Shown here: piece by piece, positions 8,587 to 17,000 of the stretch
How the letters are laid out: each line of letters starts with the position of its first letter
Position numbering within the stretch: position 1 is the first letter of the stretch
From: Ignavibacteria bacterium
GTDB lineage: Bacteria; Bacteroidota; Ignavibacteria; Kapaibacteriales; UBA2268
Assembly (NCBI GenBank): GCA_026416955.1
Contig: JAOAEE010000065.1
Span: forward strand, 1 to 64,000
Reading direction: 5' to 3'
DNA length: 64,000 nt
Translations under genes and position numbers: made by a program
The notes under the pieces: model-generated
What the model was told of the DNA's origin: nothing
What the model saw: the letters and a program-made list of their open reading frames with translations, nothing else
Databases searched by the model: none

Positions 8587-9390
8587 ATGAGAGTTGCAGC
8601 TATACAATTTAGTCCTTTTTTTAAGGAAATTGACAAAAATTTCGATTATATATACAATAAGTCGAAGGAAGTAGAAGCGGATTTAATTTGCTTTCCAGAA
8701 CTTTCTTTGTCGGGATATTTCTTTTTAACAAGGGAAGAATTGTTACCTTTTACAATCGATTTTCGTTCTGAAATAATTGCACGAATTCAAGAAATTTCGA
8801 CTTCGTTGAATAAAATAATTTTGTTTGGTTTCCCCGAAAAATCAAATGGAAAGATTTTTAACTCTTGCGCGATTTTGTTTCCCGAAAAAAAGTTTTCTTG
8901 TGTCTATAGAAAAACTCATCTTTTTTATCGAGAAAGATTTGTTTTTGACCCAGGGGATACGGGTTTTTTTGTTGTTGATTTTTCACCAATGAATATTAAT
9001 CTTGGAACTATGATTTGCTACGATTGGCGATTTCCAGAAGCTGCGCGCGCTCTTGCATTACAAGGTGCTGATATTATTGCTTGTCCATCGAATTTAGTTA
9101 CTCAGGTCTGGCATCTTGCAATACCAGCCAGAGCGATTGAAAATAAAGTTTATGTAATTGTTGCAAATCGTGTTGGAACTGAAACCAATGGTGGAGAAAC
9201 CCTGATTTTTAACGGAAAGTCAGGAATTTGGCATTATTACGGAAGTTTAATTGCTGGAGCAGCTGAAGAAACAGAAAAAATAATTATTGCTGAAGTCTTT
9301 CCAGAAGAAACAAGAGATAAATACATCGACAAGTTCAATAATATTTTTACCGATAGAAGACCAGAAATGTATCGACAAATTATTATCTAA
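8587..9390 (+). CDS. carbon-nitrogen hydrolase (nitrilase superfamily)
   Basis: Hydrolase of non-peptide C-N bonds, probably an amidase. I use the ATG at 8587, one base after the phosphatase stop, because the protein then begins MRVAAIQFSP as family members do; the in-frame TTG at 8560 lies inside the upstream gene. In the resulting 267 aa the catalytic triad is complete: Glu38 in FPELSLSG, Lys109 in YRKTHLF and Cys144 in MICYDWRFPE. The context GADIIACPSN after the Cys is typical. The substrate cannot be read from the sequence; omega-amidase-like and carbamoyl-amide hydrolysis are both possible. Last gene of the run that starts with the tonB-like gene. Confidence 0.9.
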   Translation: MRVAAIQFSPFFKEIDKNFDYIYNKSKEVEADLICFPELSLSGYFFLTREELLPFTIDFRSEIIARIQEISTSLNKIILFGFPEKSNGKIFNSCAILFPEKKFSCVYRKTHLFYRERFVFDPGDTGFFVVDFSPMNINLGTMICYDWRFPEAARALALQGADIIACPSNLVTQVWHLAIPARAIENKVYVIVANRVGTETNGGETLIFNGKSGIWHYYGSLIAGAAEETEKIIIAEVFPEETRDKYIDKFNNIFTDRRPEMYRQIII

Positions 9391-9491
9391 AATAAATTCC
9401 CTCTTTTTGTTTGAATTTTCTATCTTTTTTCTCTTATTTATTAATAAATTATTAAGTTTAATTCATTTTCAAAAAAACAATTTTTTGTAGT

Positions 9492-9499
9492 TATTTTTG
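9492..9499 (+). promoter_or_regulatory. candidate -7 box (TATTTTTG) in spacer before PD40/OmpA gene
   Basis: The 257-bp spacer 9391-9647 holds no gene. TATTTTTG repeats the octamer found before the tonB-like gene and is flanked by TGTAG and CTACA, which can form a small hairpin. No good TTG lies 19-21 bases upstream, so confidence is low. Confidence 0.2.
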
Positions 9500-9647
9500 C
9501 TACATAATTATGTTATTTCTTATTACACACAATGAAAATTTTAATAAATATTTTAATTTTTCAAAAATTTTTTTATTTAAAATTTATTATTTATTTTTAG
9601 AGTTTTATTTTGGTAATATTTGATGTTTATTAATAGAGGGTAAGGAA

Positions 9648-12335
9648 ATGAATATTTGGAAACTTTTTTACTTTTTCGTTCTGTTTGTTGTTTCTTCTTT
9701 TTTGCTGAACGGAAAAGAAATCGTAAACCAAGAATCTAATGGGCACGAGTATTATCTCTATGGATTAGTTCTCGAAGAAACCAAATCGCCCGATTCACCT
9801 TTGAAACCAACGCAAGACCAACCCCAAATTTTGGACAAATCAAAAATAAGAATTATTAATTTGGGACCAGTGGTTAATTTCAAAGGACTTGATTATGCAC
9901 CAACTGTTAGTGCAGATGGTAAAACTTTGTATTTTGTTTCTAACCGTCCCGGAAGCAAAGTAAATCCTAAAATTGATAAGCCTAGCCACGATTTCTGGGC
10001 AACCAAAAAGAATGATAGGCTCGACACAATCTTCTTTAAACCCTTTAACATTGATACTACTACGATTTGGGGATATCAAGGAGTGAATACCCCCGAAAAT
10101 GAAGGTGTTGCATCAATAGCTGCCGATGGACAAACCCTATTCTTTACAGCTTGCAATAGACCCGATGGGTTAGGTGATTGTGACATTTACAAAACTACGA
10201 TTGAGGGAGATAAATGGAGTAGACCCTTTAACCTTGGTCCAAATGTAAATTCTAAGTATTTTGATGCTCAACCATCTATTGCACCAGACCAAAGTAGATT
10301 GTATTTTGTTTCAACACGACCAGGACCTAATTCCGATGGAAATAACGAGAAGTGGGACAATATGGACATATGGTATTCCGACTTCGACCCAGAAACAGAA
10401 GAATGGTTACCCGCAAAAAATTTAACTGCAATAAATACACCAGTTCAAGATGCTGGTCCTTTTATTGCGGCAGATAACCAAACATTGTTCTTCTCTTCAA
10501 AAGGTCACACACCAAATTTTGGTGGGTTAGATTTTTATGTTACTCGCTATGACCCAGTAACAAAGACTTGGTCGAAACCAGAAAACCTTGGTGAACCTTT
10601 GAATACTCCACAAGACGACCAATTTATTACTCTTCCGGCTTCTGGGGATGTTATTTACTTCTCTTCGAGAAGAAAAGATATTAAAGGATTTCAAGGCGAT
10701 TTCGACATATTTATGGCTTTTGTACCATCCTACTTTAGGGCAGTTGTTGTAAAAACAATTGTAATTGATGAATGCAGTGGAGAAAATATTCCAGCAGTTG
10801 TAAGGATAAAAAGCCCAATTATCAATAGAATTGCTGTTGATACTCTAAGACCTCCACGGACAGAAATGGATTTTGTAGTTACAAACAATGATTATGGCGA
10901 CCCGCGAGATTCAATTATGTTTGTTAATCTTGAAATAACTGCCGAGAACCCGAAATATGGTAAAATGACAAAAACTGTTCGAGTCGATAAGCCTAAGCCT
11001 ACCACAGACCCCGAAGAAGCCAAAAAATATGCTGATGTTATTAATGTTGTCATTCCTTTGGGGCAACGACCAGTGATAGGTGCAGAAATAGAGGAGGCCA
11101 AGTATGTTGCCGAGAATAAACATATAAAGCCAGAAATTGCAAACTTCCGAGGATTAGTAATGGAGCAATTTCAAACTTGGGACTTGTATCCATTGTTGAA
11201 CTATGTCTTTTTCGATGCAGGTTCTTCGAAGATACCAGATAGATACATTTTATTCAGCTCTCCGGACGATAAGTTTAAGAAAGCATTTACCGATACAACA
11301 ATTCGTGGGGGTACTCTTGAAAAATATTATCATATATTAAATATTTATGGTTATCGATTGACCAAGTTCCCCGAAGCAAAAATTGAAATTGTTGGATGTA
11401 ATGATGGAAAAACACCAGAGGAGAAAAGGCCAAACCTTTCCAAAGAAAGAGCAGAAGCTGTATTCAAATATTTTAGAGATGTTTGGGGAATTGATGAAAA
11501 AAGAATGAAGATTACAGTTCGAAATCAACCAGCAGTAGTTTCGAACTTAAATGATTCCTTAGGAATTGTCGAAAACCGCCGTGTCGAAATTATTTGCAAT
11601 GATTGGAATATTATGAAACCAGTTTTTGATAAAGACCCCAAAACATTTCCGCAACCTGAAACTATGAATTTTACTCTAAAAAATGGAATTGAAGATGCAT
11701 TGGTAAAAGCACGTAGAATTGAAGTAAAAAGGGGTGGAAAACCTTGGGTAACTTTGAAAGACATTGGATTAACCGAAAATCGTTATCTTTGGAATTGGAA
11801 TAGTTCCGAAGGGGAATATCCTAAGGACGAAGTACCCTTTACTGCTCAATTAATAATTACTGCAACAAATGATAAGGAATGTGCTTCGGACCCCATAGTT
11901 ATTCCAGTTATGCAAGTTACAACCGAACAAAAGAAGGTAGATATTCAAAAGGGGGCAAAGGATAGCACAATTGAAAGATATAGTTTAATATTGTTCCCCT
12001 TTGACCGTTCAGATGCTGGTCCAATAAATGAAAGGATAATGAGAGAATATGTTTATAATCGTGTGTTGCCAACTTCTTACGTTGAGGTTGTTGGCCATAC
12101 TGATGTTGTTGGATTATATGAACATAATCAAGGACTTTCGGAACGAAGGGCAAACACTGTTTACAATGGAATAATGCAGCAGACCAAAGGCAAAGTAGGA
12201 TATATATCCAAGAGAGGTGTTGGAGAAGATGAACCATTGTACGACAATTCGTTACCCGAGGGAAGGTTTTATAATCGTACAGTACAAGTTATCATCAAAA
12301 CACCAGTAGAATCTTGGGAACAAACTGGTAAGTAG
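9648..12335 (+). CDS. exported PD40-repeat protein with two OmpA-like domains
   Basis: Large outer-membrane or periplasmic protein likely to bind peptidoglycan. Its 895 aa begin with a signal peptide (MNIWKLFYFFVLFVV). Several PD40/WD40-like propeller repeats lie at about 75-370, each with the pattern A-x-DG-x-TLYF-x-S. A beta-sandwich-like region follows to about 500. A first OmpA-like domain is at about 504-655 (VFFDAGSSKIPD, then NLSKERAEAVFKYF). A second, more canonical one is at about 777-885 (HTDVVGLYEHNQGLSERRA). Both keep the Asp and Arg that contact diaminopimelate in this family. PD40/OmpA proteins of this type occur near T9SS loci (PorE-like), but here no T9SS machinery is adjacent. 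Its terminator lies inside the convergent ruvC. Confidence 0.88.
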   Translation: MNIWKLFYFFVLFVVSSFLLNGKEIVNQESNGHEYYLYGLVLEETKSPDSPLKPTQDQPQILDKSKIRIINLGPVVNFKGLDYAPTVSADGKTLYFVSNRPGSKVNPKIDKPSHDFWATKKNDRLDTIFFKPFNIDTTTIWGYQGVNTPENEGVASIAADGQTLFFTACNRPDGLGDCDIYKTTIEGDKWSRPFNLGPNVNSKYFDAQPSIAPDQSRLYFVSTRPGPNSDGNNEKWDNMDIWYSDFDPETEEWLPAKNLTAINTPVQDAGPFIAADNQTLFFSSKGHTPNFGGLDFYVTRYDPVTKTWSKPENLGEPLNTPQDDQFITLPASGDVIYFSSRRKDIKGFQGDFDIFMAFVPSYFRAVVVKTIVIDECSGENIPAVVRIKSPIINRIAVDTLRPPRTEMDFVVTNNDYGDPRDSIMFVNLEITAENPKYGKMTKTVRVDKPKPTTDPEEAKKYADVINVVIPLGQRPVIGAEIEEAKYVAENKHIKPEIANFRGLVMEQFQTWDLYPLLNYVFFDAGSSKIPDRYILFSSPDDKFKKAFTDTTIRGGTLEKYYHILNIYGYRLTKFPEAKIEIVGCNDGKTPEEKRPNLSKERAEAVFKYFRDVWGIDEKRMKITVRNQPAVVSNLNDSLGIVENRRVEIICNDWNIMKPVFDKDPKTFPQPETMNFTLKNGIEDALVKARRIEVKRGGKPWVTLKDIGLTENRYLWNWNSSEGEYPKDEVPFTAQLIITATNDKECASDPIVIPVMQVTTEQKKVDIQKGAKDSTIERYSLILFPFDRSDAGPINERIMREYVYNRVLPTSYVEVVGHTDVVGLYEHNQGLSERRANTVYNGIMQQTKGKVGYISKRGVGEDEPLYDNSLPEGRFYNRTVQVIIKTPVESWEQTGK

Positions 12336-12890
12336 TTAAGAAATAATTCTTTCTGGGTTCATTTCGATAAACTCCCTCCAATTTCGGGGGGAGTTTTTTT
12401 GTAACACAAGTTTACCTTTTTTCGATACGTGGCAAAGAGCTACAGCAAGTGCATCGGAAGCATCGGTAAGTTTCTTCTCGATATTAATATTTAATATGGA
12501 ATTTACCATAAAGCGCACGCTTTTCTTTGTTGCATTACCATTGCTTGTAACAGATTGTTTGATTTCGCGAGGTGAGTATTCGTAAATTGGTAAATTCAAA
12601 TTTAAAACTGCCAATGTAATCGATGTTCTTGCTTGTGTTAGTTTCATTAAAGATTGTGCGTTTTTATGATAAAATTGTGTTTCAATAGCTGCTTCTTCTA
12701 TATTGAATTCAATAAGTAGATTAAAAATATCATCGTATAATATTTTAAGAACTTCGGAAAACTTACTAGTTCTTGATTTTAATCGTGGTTTAATTATTCC
12801 AAAATTAATTATCGAAATGTTGGAATTTGTTTCTTCAATAATTCCATAGCCGCAACTAATAGAGCCCGGGTCAATTCCAATTATACGCAT
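12336..12890 (-). CDS. ruvC: crossover junction endodeoxyribonuclease RuvC
   Basis: Holliday-junction resolvase that nicks two strands symmetrically to finish recombination; works with RuvAB, which are not in this window. It has 184 aa, a normal length. The four catalytic acids are visible: Asp7 in GIDPGS, Glu70 in IETQFYHKN, and Asp143 and Asp146 in DASDALAVALCH. Its ATG overlaps the stop of yebC by one base, so the two are co-translated. A yebC-ruvC order is common in bacteria. Its 3' end is convergent with the PD40/OmpA gene, with no spacer between the stops, and carries that gene's terminator in antisense. Confidence 0.95.
   Translation of the reverse strand: MRIIGIDPGSISCGYGIIEETNSNISIINFGIIKPRLKSRTSKFSEVLKILYDDIFNLLIEFNIEEAAIETQFYHKNAQSLMKLTQARTSITLAVLNLNLPIYEYSPREIKQSVTSNGNATKKSVRFMVNSILNINIEKKLTDASDALAVALCHVSKKGKLVLQKNSPRNWREFIEMNPERIIS
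12369..12400 (+). terminator. intrinsic terminator for the PD40/OmpA gene, inside ruvC
   Basis: AAACTCCC (12369-12376) pairs with GGGAGTTT (12389-12396), and the right arm runs into a string of seven T residues (12394-12400) on the plus strand. It lies 34 bases past the plus-strand stop, entirely within the 3' coding part of ruvC on the other strand. Confidence 0.7.
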
Positions 12891-13651
12891 TACGATTGTT
12901 CTTTTTCAAGTTGGGATAAGATTTCGTCTGTAAATTCATAATTTCCGTAAACATTTTGGACATCGTCTAGTTCTTCGAGTGTGTCGAAAAATTTTAAAAC
13001 CTTTCTTGCGGCTTCAATATTGTCGATTTTAACTGTTGTTTTGGGAATGTATTCAAAATTTGATTCCAATATTTTGAACTTATGTTCTTCGAAGTATTTT
13101 TGGCAGGATACCATATCTTCGAAAGCACAAATTATTCTTGTGCGTTCTTTGTCATATTCCATATCTTCGCAACCGGCCTCAAGTATTGCTTCAAGCATTT
13201 GGTCCTCGGTTCTTCCTTCGGGGTCAATATAGATGACACCTTTTCGTTCGAAGTTCCACATAACTGAGCCAGGTTCTCCAATACTACCACCTAATTTGTT
13301 CATCTCAGAACGAATTAATGGATAAGTTCTATTGCGGTTATCGGTAATTGCCTCAAGAATGACAGCAACACCCAATGGAGCATAGCCCTCATAAATTACC
13401 TCTTCGTAATTTTCGCCCTGGATTTCGCCTGTACCACGTTGAATTGCTCTTTTAATATTTTCCATCGGCATATTCTCTGCTTTTGCGTTTTGTATGGCGA
13501 GACGTAATCTTGGATTTGCTTCAGGGTCCCCACCACCTTCTCGTGCGGCAATTGTTATTTCTTTTGCTAATCTTGTAAATAATTTGCCTCTTTTCGCATC
13601 TTTTGCAGCTTTCTTATGTTTTATATTTGCCCATTTACTATGACCAGACAT
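12890..13651 (-). CDS. yebC: YebC/PmpR (TACO1) family protein
   Basis: Member of the YebC/TACO1 family: cytosolic proteins described as transcription regulators or as ribosome-associated factors that help translation. There are 253 aa, close to the usual 240-250. The N-terminus MSGHSKWANIKHKKAAKDAKRG is nearly invariant in the family, and the conserved NVKRAIQRGTG-type segment (here NIKRAIQRGTGE) and YEGYAP are present. A GGGG ribosome-binding site precedes the ATG. First gene of yebC-ruvC. Confidence 0.96.
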   Translation of the reverse strand: MSGHSKWANIKHKKAAKDAKRGKLFTRLAKEITIAAREGGGDPEANPRLRLAIQNAKAENMPMENIKRAIQRGTGEIQGENYEEVIYEGYAPLGVAVILEAITDNRNRTYPLIRSEMNKLGGSIGEPGSVMWNFERKGVIYIDPEGRTEDQMLEAILEAGCEDMEYDKERTRIICAFEDMVSCQKYFEEHKFKILESNFEYIPKTTVKIDNIEAARKVLKFFDTLEELDDVQNVYGNYEFTDEILSQLEKEQS

Positions 13652-13678
13652 TTTTTTTCCCCTTTAATGTTAAATATA

Positions 13679-13686
13679 CAAAATTA
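13679..13686 (-). promoter_or_regulatory. candidate -7 box (TAATTTTG) for yebC-ruvC
   Basis: On the minus strand TAATTTTG matches TAnnTTTG and ends 27 bases before the yebC ATG. The same octamer occurs before the udg gene and the dnaQ/uvrC-N gene. No clear -33 TTG is seen at the standard distance. Confidence 0.3.
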
Positions 13687-13788
13687 AGAATTTGTAACTA
13701 AACCATAAAGATGTGCTAATTGTAGTAATGCTAAATAAATATCTTAGGTTTTTGATATTTGTTGTCAGTTTGTTAATTTTGTATTTAC

Positions 13789-13863
13789 CGGCGTGTAGCG
13801 CAGCCTGGTTAGCGCACTACTTTGGGGTAGTAGGGGTCGCCAGTTCGAATCTGGCCACGCCGA
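13789..13863 (+). tRNA. tRNA-Pro (GGG)
   Basis: Complete cloverleaf: acceptor CGGCGTG pairs with CACGCCG, anticodon stem CTACT/AGTAG holds loop TTGGGGT with anticodon GGG at 13824-13826, and the T arm GCCAG-TTCGAAT-CTGGC is perfect. The 3' CCA is not encoded. Confidence 0.95.
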
Positions 13864-13952
13864 CAAGTAATTTACATTCTTTTCATTCTTTTCTTATTTA
13901 TTTACATTTGCTTTATAAATATCACATTTTATTGTTATTATTTTTAGAAATA

Positions 13953-13985
13953 AAAAAGGGGCTATTCGAAAGAATAGCCCCTTTT
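13953..13985. terminator. bidirectional intrinsic terminator
   Basis: AAAAGGGGCTATTC and GAATAGCCCCTTTT form a 14-bp perfect stem with a GAAA loop. A-rich and T-rich flanks on both sides let it stop both the plus-strand tRNA-Pro transcript and the minus-strand transcript of the 1607-aa surface protein, whose stop codon is 16 bases away. Confidence 0.85.
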
Positions 13986-14000
13986 GTTGATTTGAATGGT

Positions 14001-17000
14001 TTAGCGAATAACAACCATTGTCTTTGTAACTTCCAAACCCTTATATTTCAATTTATAGACGTAAGTACCACTCGGGATATTCAACTCGTCTAAGTTGAAA
14101 GTAACAATGGTTGTTCCTTTGTTTACATAATTGCTCCAAAGTGTTGCTACTGTCTTTCCAAAAATATCGATTACCTCTAAGGTAGCATATCCTGCTTCTG
14201 GTACTGTAAAGCTTACATTTGTAATAGCAACAGCAGGGTTTGGATTATTTTGCTCTAATATTACTCCGTTGATTTCATCGGAAAGACCAGCTACTTGTTT
14301 AAAAGTAACACTTACAACACAATTGGATGAACTAACTTCGCCACATTGATTTCTTACTTTGCAATAGTAAGTTCCAGCATCTTCGGAAGTGACATTATCT
14401 TTCTCGTAGGTGGCTTGGTTTGCTCCGTCAATTGGTTGATTATTCTTATACCATTGGTAGGTTAAAGGCGCGCTTCCATCAACATCGACAGAGATTTGGA
14501 GTTTTTGTCCTGAATTAAGATTAATACTGGACGGAGGTTGTTGAGTAATTCTTGGTTTAATTAATACATTTAATTGTGCAGATGAAGAGTTAATAGTAAA
14601 TCCAGTGGGTAGATTTGTTAGAACGACATCATAAGTGCCGGCATCGTTAAGATTGATATTTGAAATAACAAGTTTAGAAGTTGAGGAGCCAGAAATCCTT
14701 GCGTTATCTGTTAATGGAACACCATCCTTCCTCCATTGATATTTTAATTCTGTTCCGCCGGTGTATGTTGCTTGAATGCTAAATTCAACAGTTTGACCCT
14801 CGCAAGCGGATGCATCCTCTGGTTGAGTTGCAATATCAATTGTTGGGGTTGAGATACTGAAACCAGTTGCAGTGTCGGCTCCGCAAAGTCCTCGGATTAC
14901 AACCCAATAGTTTGTACCAATATCAGATGGTCGGACATCACGAATAGTTAAATAATTTGACTTAGAACCAGATATTCTATCGTTATCTTCAAGGGGTTGG
15001 TTACCTCTATACCATTGAATGAATACTTCTCCGTTTGGTGGATTACCTTCTACTAATGCGTCAAAATCGAATGTAGCGACATCTCCTAATTTAACTGTTT
15101 GAACTTTATTAGTTCTGGTTATTCTTGTCTTGGAGTAGACATATATCAATACTTGGTCTGTATAGACGGTTACGACACCTCTACAATCTTGTATTGTCAA
15201 TTTGCATCGATAAACACCAGAATTTTCATATTTTAAGTTGTTAAGAATTAATACTGCTGTCGTTGCACTGGGATTGTCTGTAATATCGACACCATCTTTT
15301 TGCCATTGGTATTTAAGAACTACACCCTCTGTTACAACGTATGTTAAAATATTTGAACCGACGCACGCAGATTGAGCTTGCGGTTGCTCAACAATGCGGA
15401 ACAATGGCCAAACAATAATGTCGATCTCGTTTGAAGGAACGGGTTGCCCATTGGGATAACAAGCGTCGGAACCATAGACAAGTACACGATATTTACCAGA
15501 CATTGATGGGTCGGCTATTCTAAATTGAAGTGTTCTTTGCCTTGCTGTTGGGAATTTATCTAAGTCGAGGTCCACCCAAGTGCCACCGACCATCTTTTGC
15601 CATTTATATCCGGTAATCGTTCCGGTAGCAGCAGTCGTTAAAGTAAAGTTATCAGTTTCGCAAATATTTAATGGGTCTTTATCACAGGAAATAACATTGT
15701 TTTTAACAGATTCAGTAACATCGACAAAAGCGGGATTTGATGCCACTCTGTTGGGTCCACAATTTCCAGGACCAAAAACTAAAACTCTATAGAAACCAGT
15801 GGCACTTTGAGGATTAGCAATAGGTTGAACAAGGTTTGGACCAGTTGCCCCGGGGATATCTATCCACAAATTAGGATTATTTGGGTCTCGCTTCTGCCAC
15901 TGCCAACGAGTTATAGTTCCAATACTTGTACTTGTCAAATTAATAGTTGGGTTTAAGTCTGCACAAATGGAAGAGTTTTGTGGATGTGAAATTATTTCAA
16001 TTGGGGATTCAACTCTTAATAGAGCATCACTTGTTGTAATGCTTTCCCCGAAGAAAGAAATTACACAACTATAATTTGCAGAGTCTGTTTGTACAAGAGA
16101 GGAGAAAATTAAATTTTGACTTGTAGCATTGGTGATATTAATAGAATTTTTTCTCCATTGGTAACCGAAACTTGGACTTGGTACAGAACGGCTAATTCCA
16201 TCGGCGTAACCAGTAATTGAAGCAGTTGCAGTAAGTCGAACATTACCATCTTTACAATATATACTCTGTTGTGGGGTGAAAGTAATAGGAGAAGTTGTTA
16301 AAAATGGTCTAACTTCATCGCAACCAATTACAGTGTTTGTAGTTCTTCTGGTTTCGTTATCGAAATCTATTGTAACACCACTTAATGCAGGAGCAAGGAA
16401 TCTGTTATCCCCAATAGTTGAACCAGTGAGATGTAAGTCGTCATTTCCAATAAAGGTGGGTTGCAAATTAATAGAGTTTGCATCTCCACCCGATGAAGTT
16501 CGCCAATCAGAAAGAGATGTTCTATCGCTTCCGTAAAAACCTAAGATACCGTAACTACCAGATACATAGTAGTTATTATAATTTATAGTTGAGAAAGTAA
16601 AGCCCGATGGAACATACACAGCGTACATTTTGCTACCAGATATGTTACTTCCAAGGCTGTTCACAAATATATTGTTTCGTAAATCGGTACCAGTGACACC
16701 AGTACTTGTAATTAACAAACAAGCACTCATACTTGCCGAAGAACCTACATTTGCCTGAGTTCCATACATATTGATTGTGTTGTGATAAATTCTGTAATTA
16801 GTTCCACCGGCTAATCTAATTCCAAAAGGATTATAAATAGTACTGCTTACACTATAATTCATTGTGTGTATGTCAGATATCATATTATTTGCGATAATAA
16901 TATTGGAATTACCAGTTGCAGAGTTAACATTGATTCCATAGGCACCCCAACCACCAGAGGATTCTTGGTAAATTCCATAAATTTTATTCCCAACTATTCT

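Noticed and set aside
9287..9490. Frame overlapping the nitrilase 3' end
   Set aside because: Low-complexity Phe/Leu/Ser product without a ribosome-binding site; it is out of frame with the certain nitrilase gene.
13713..14093. Open frame running through the tRNA-Pro gene
   Set aside because: It crosses a perfect tRNA and a strong terminator hairpin and overlaps the end of the T9SS gene, so it is not coding.
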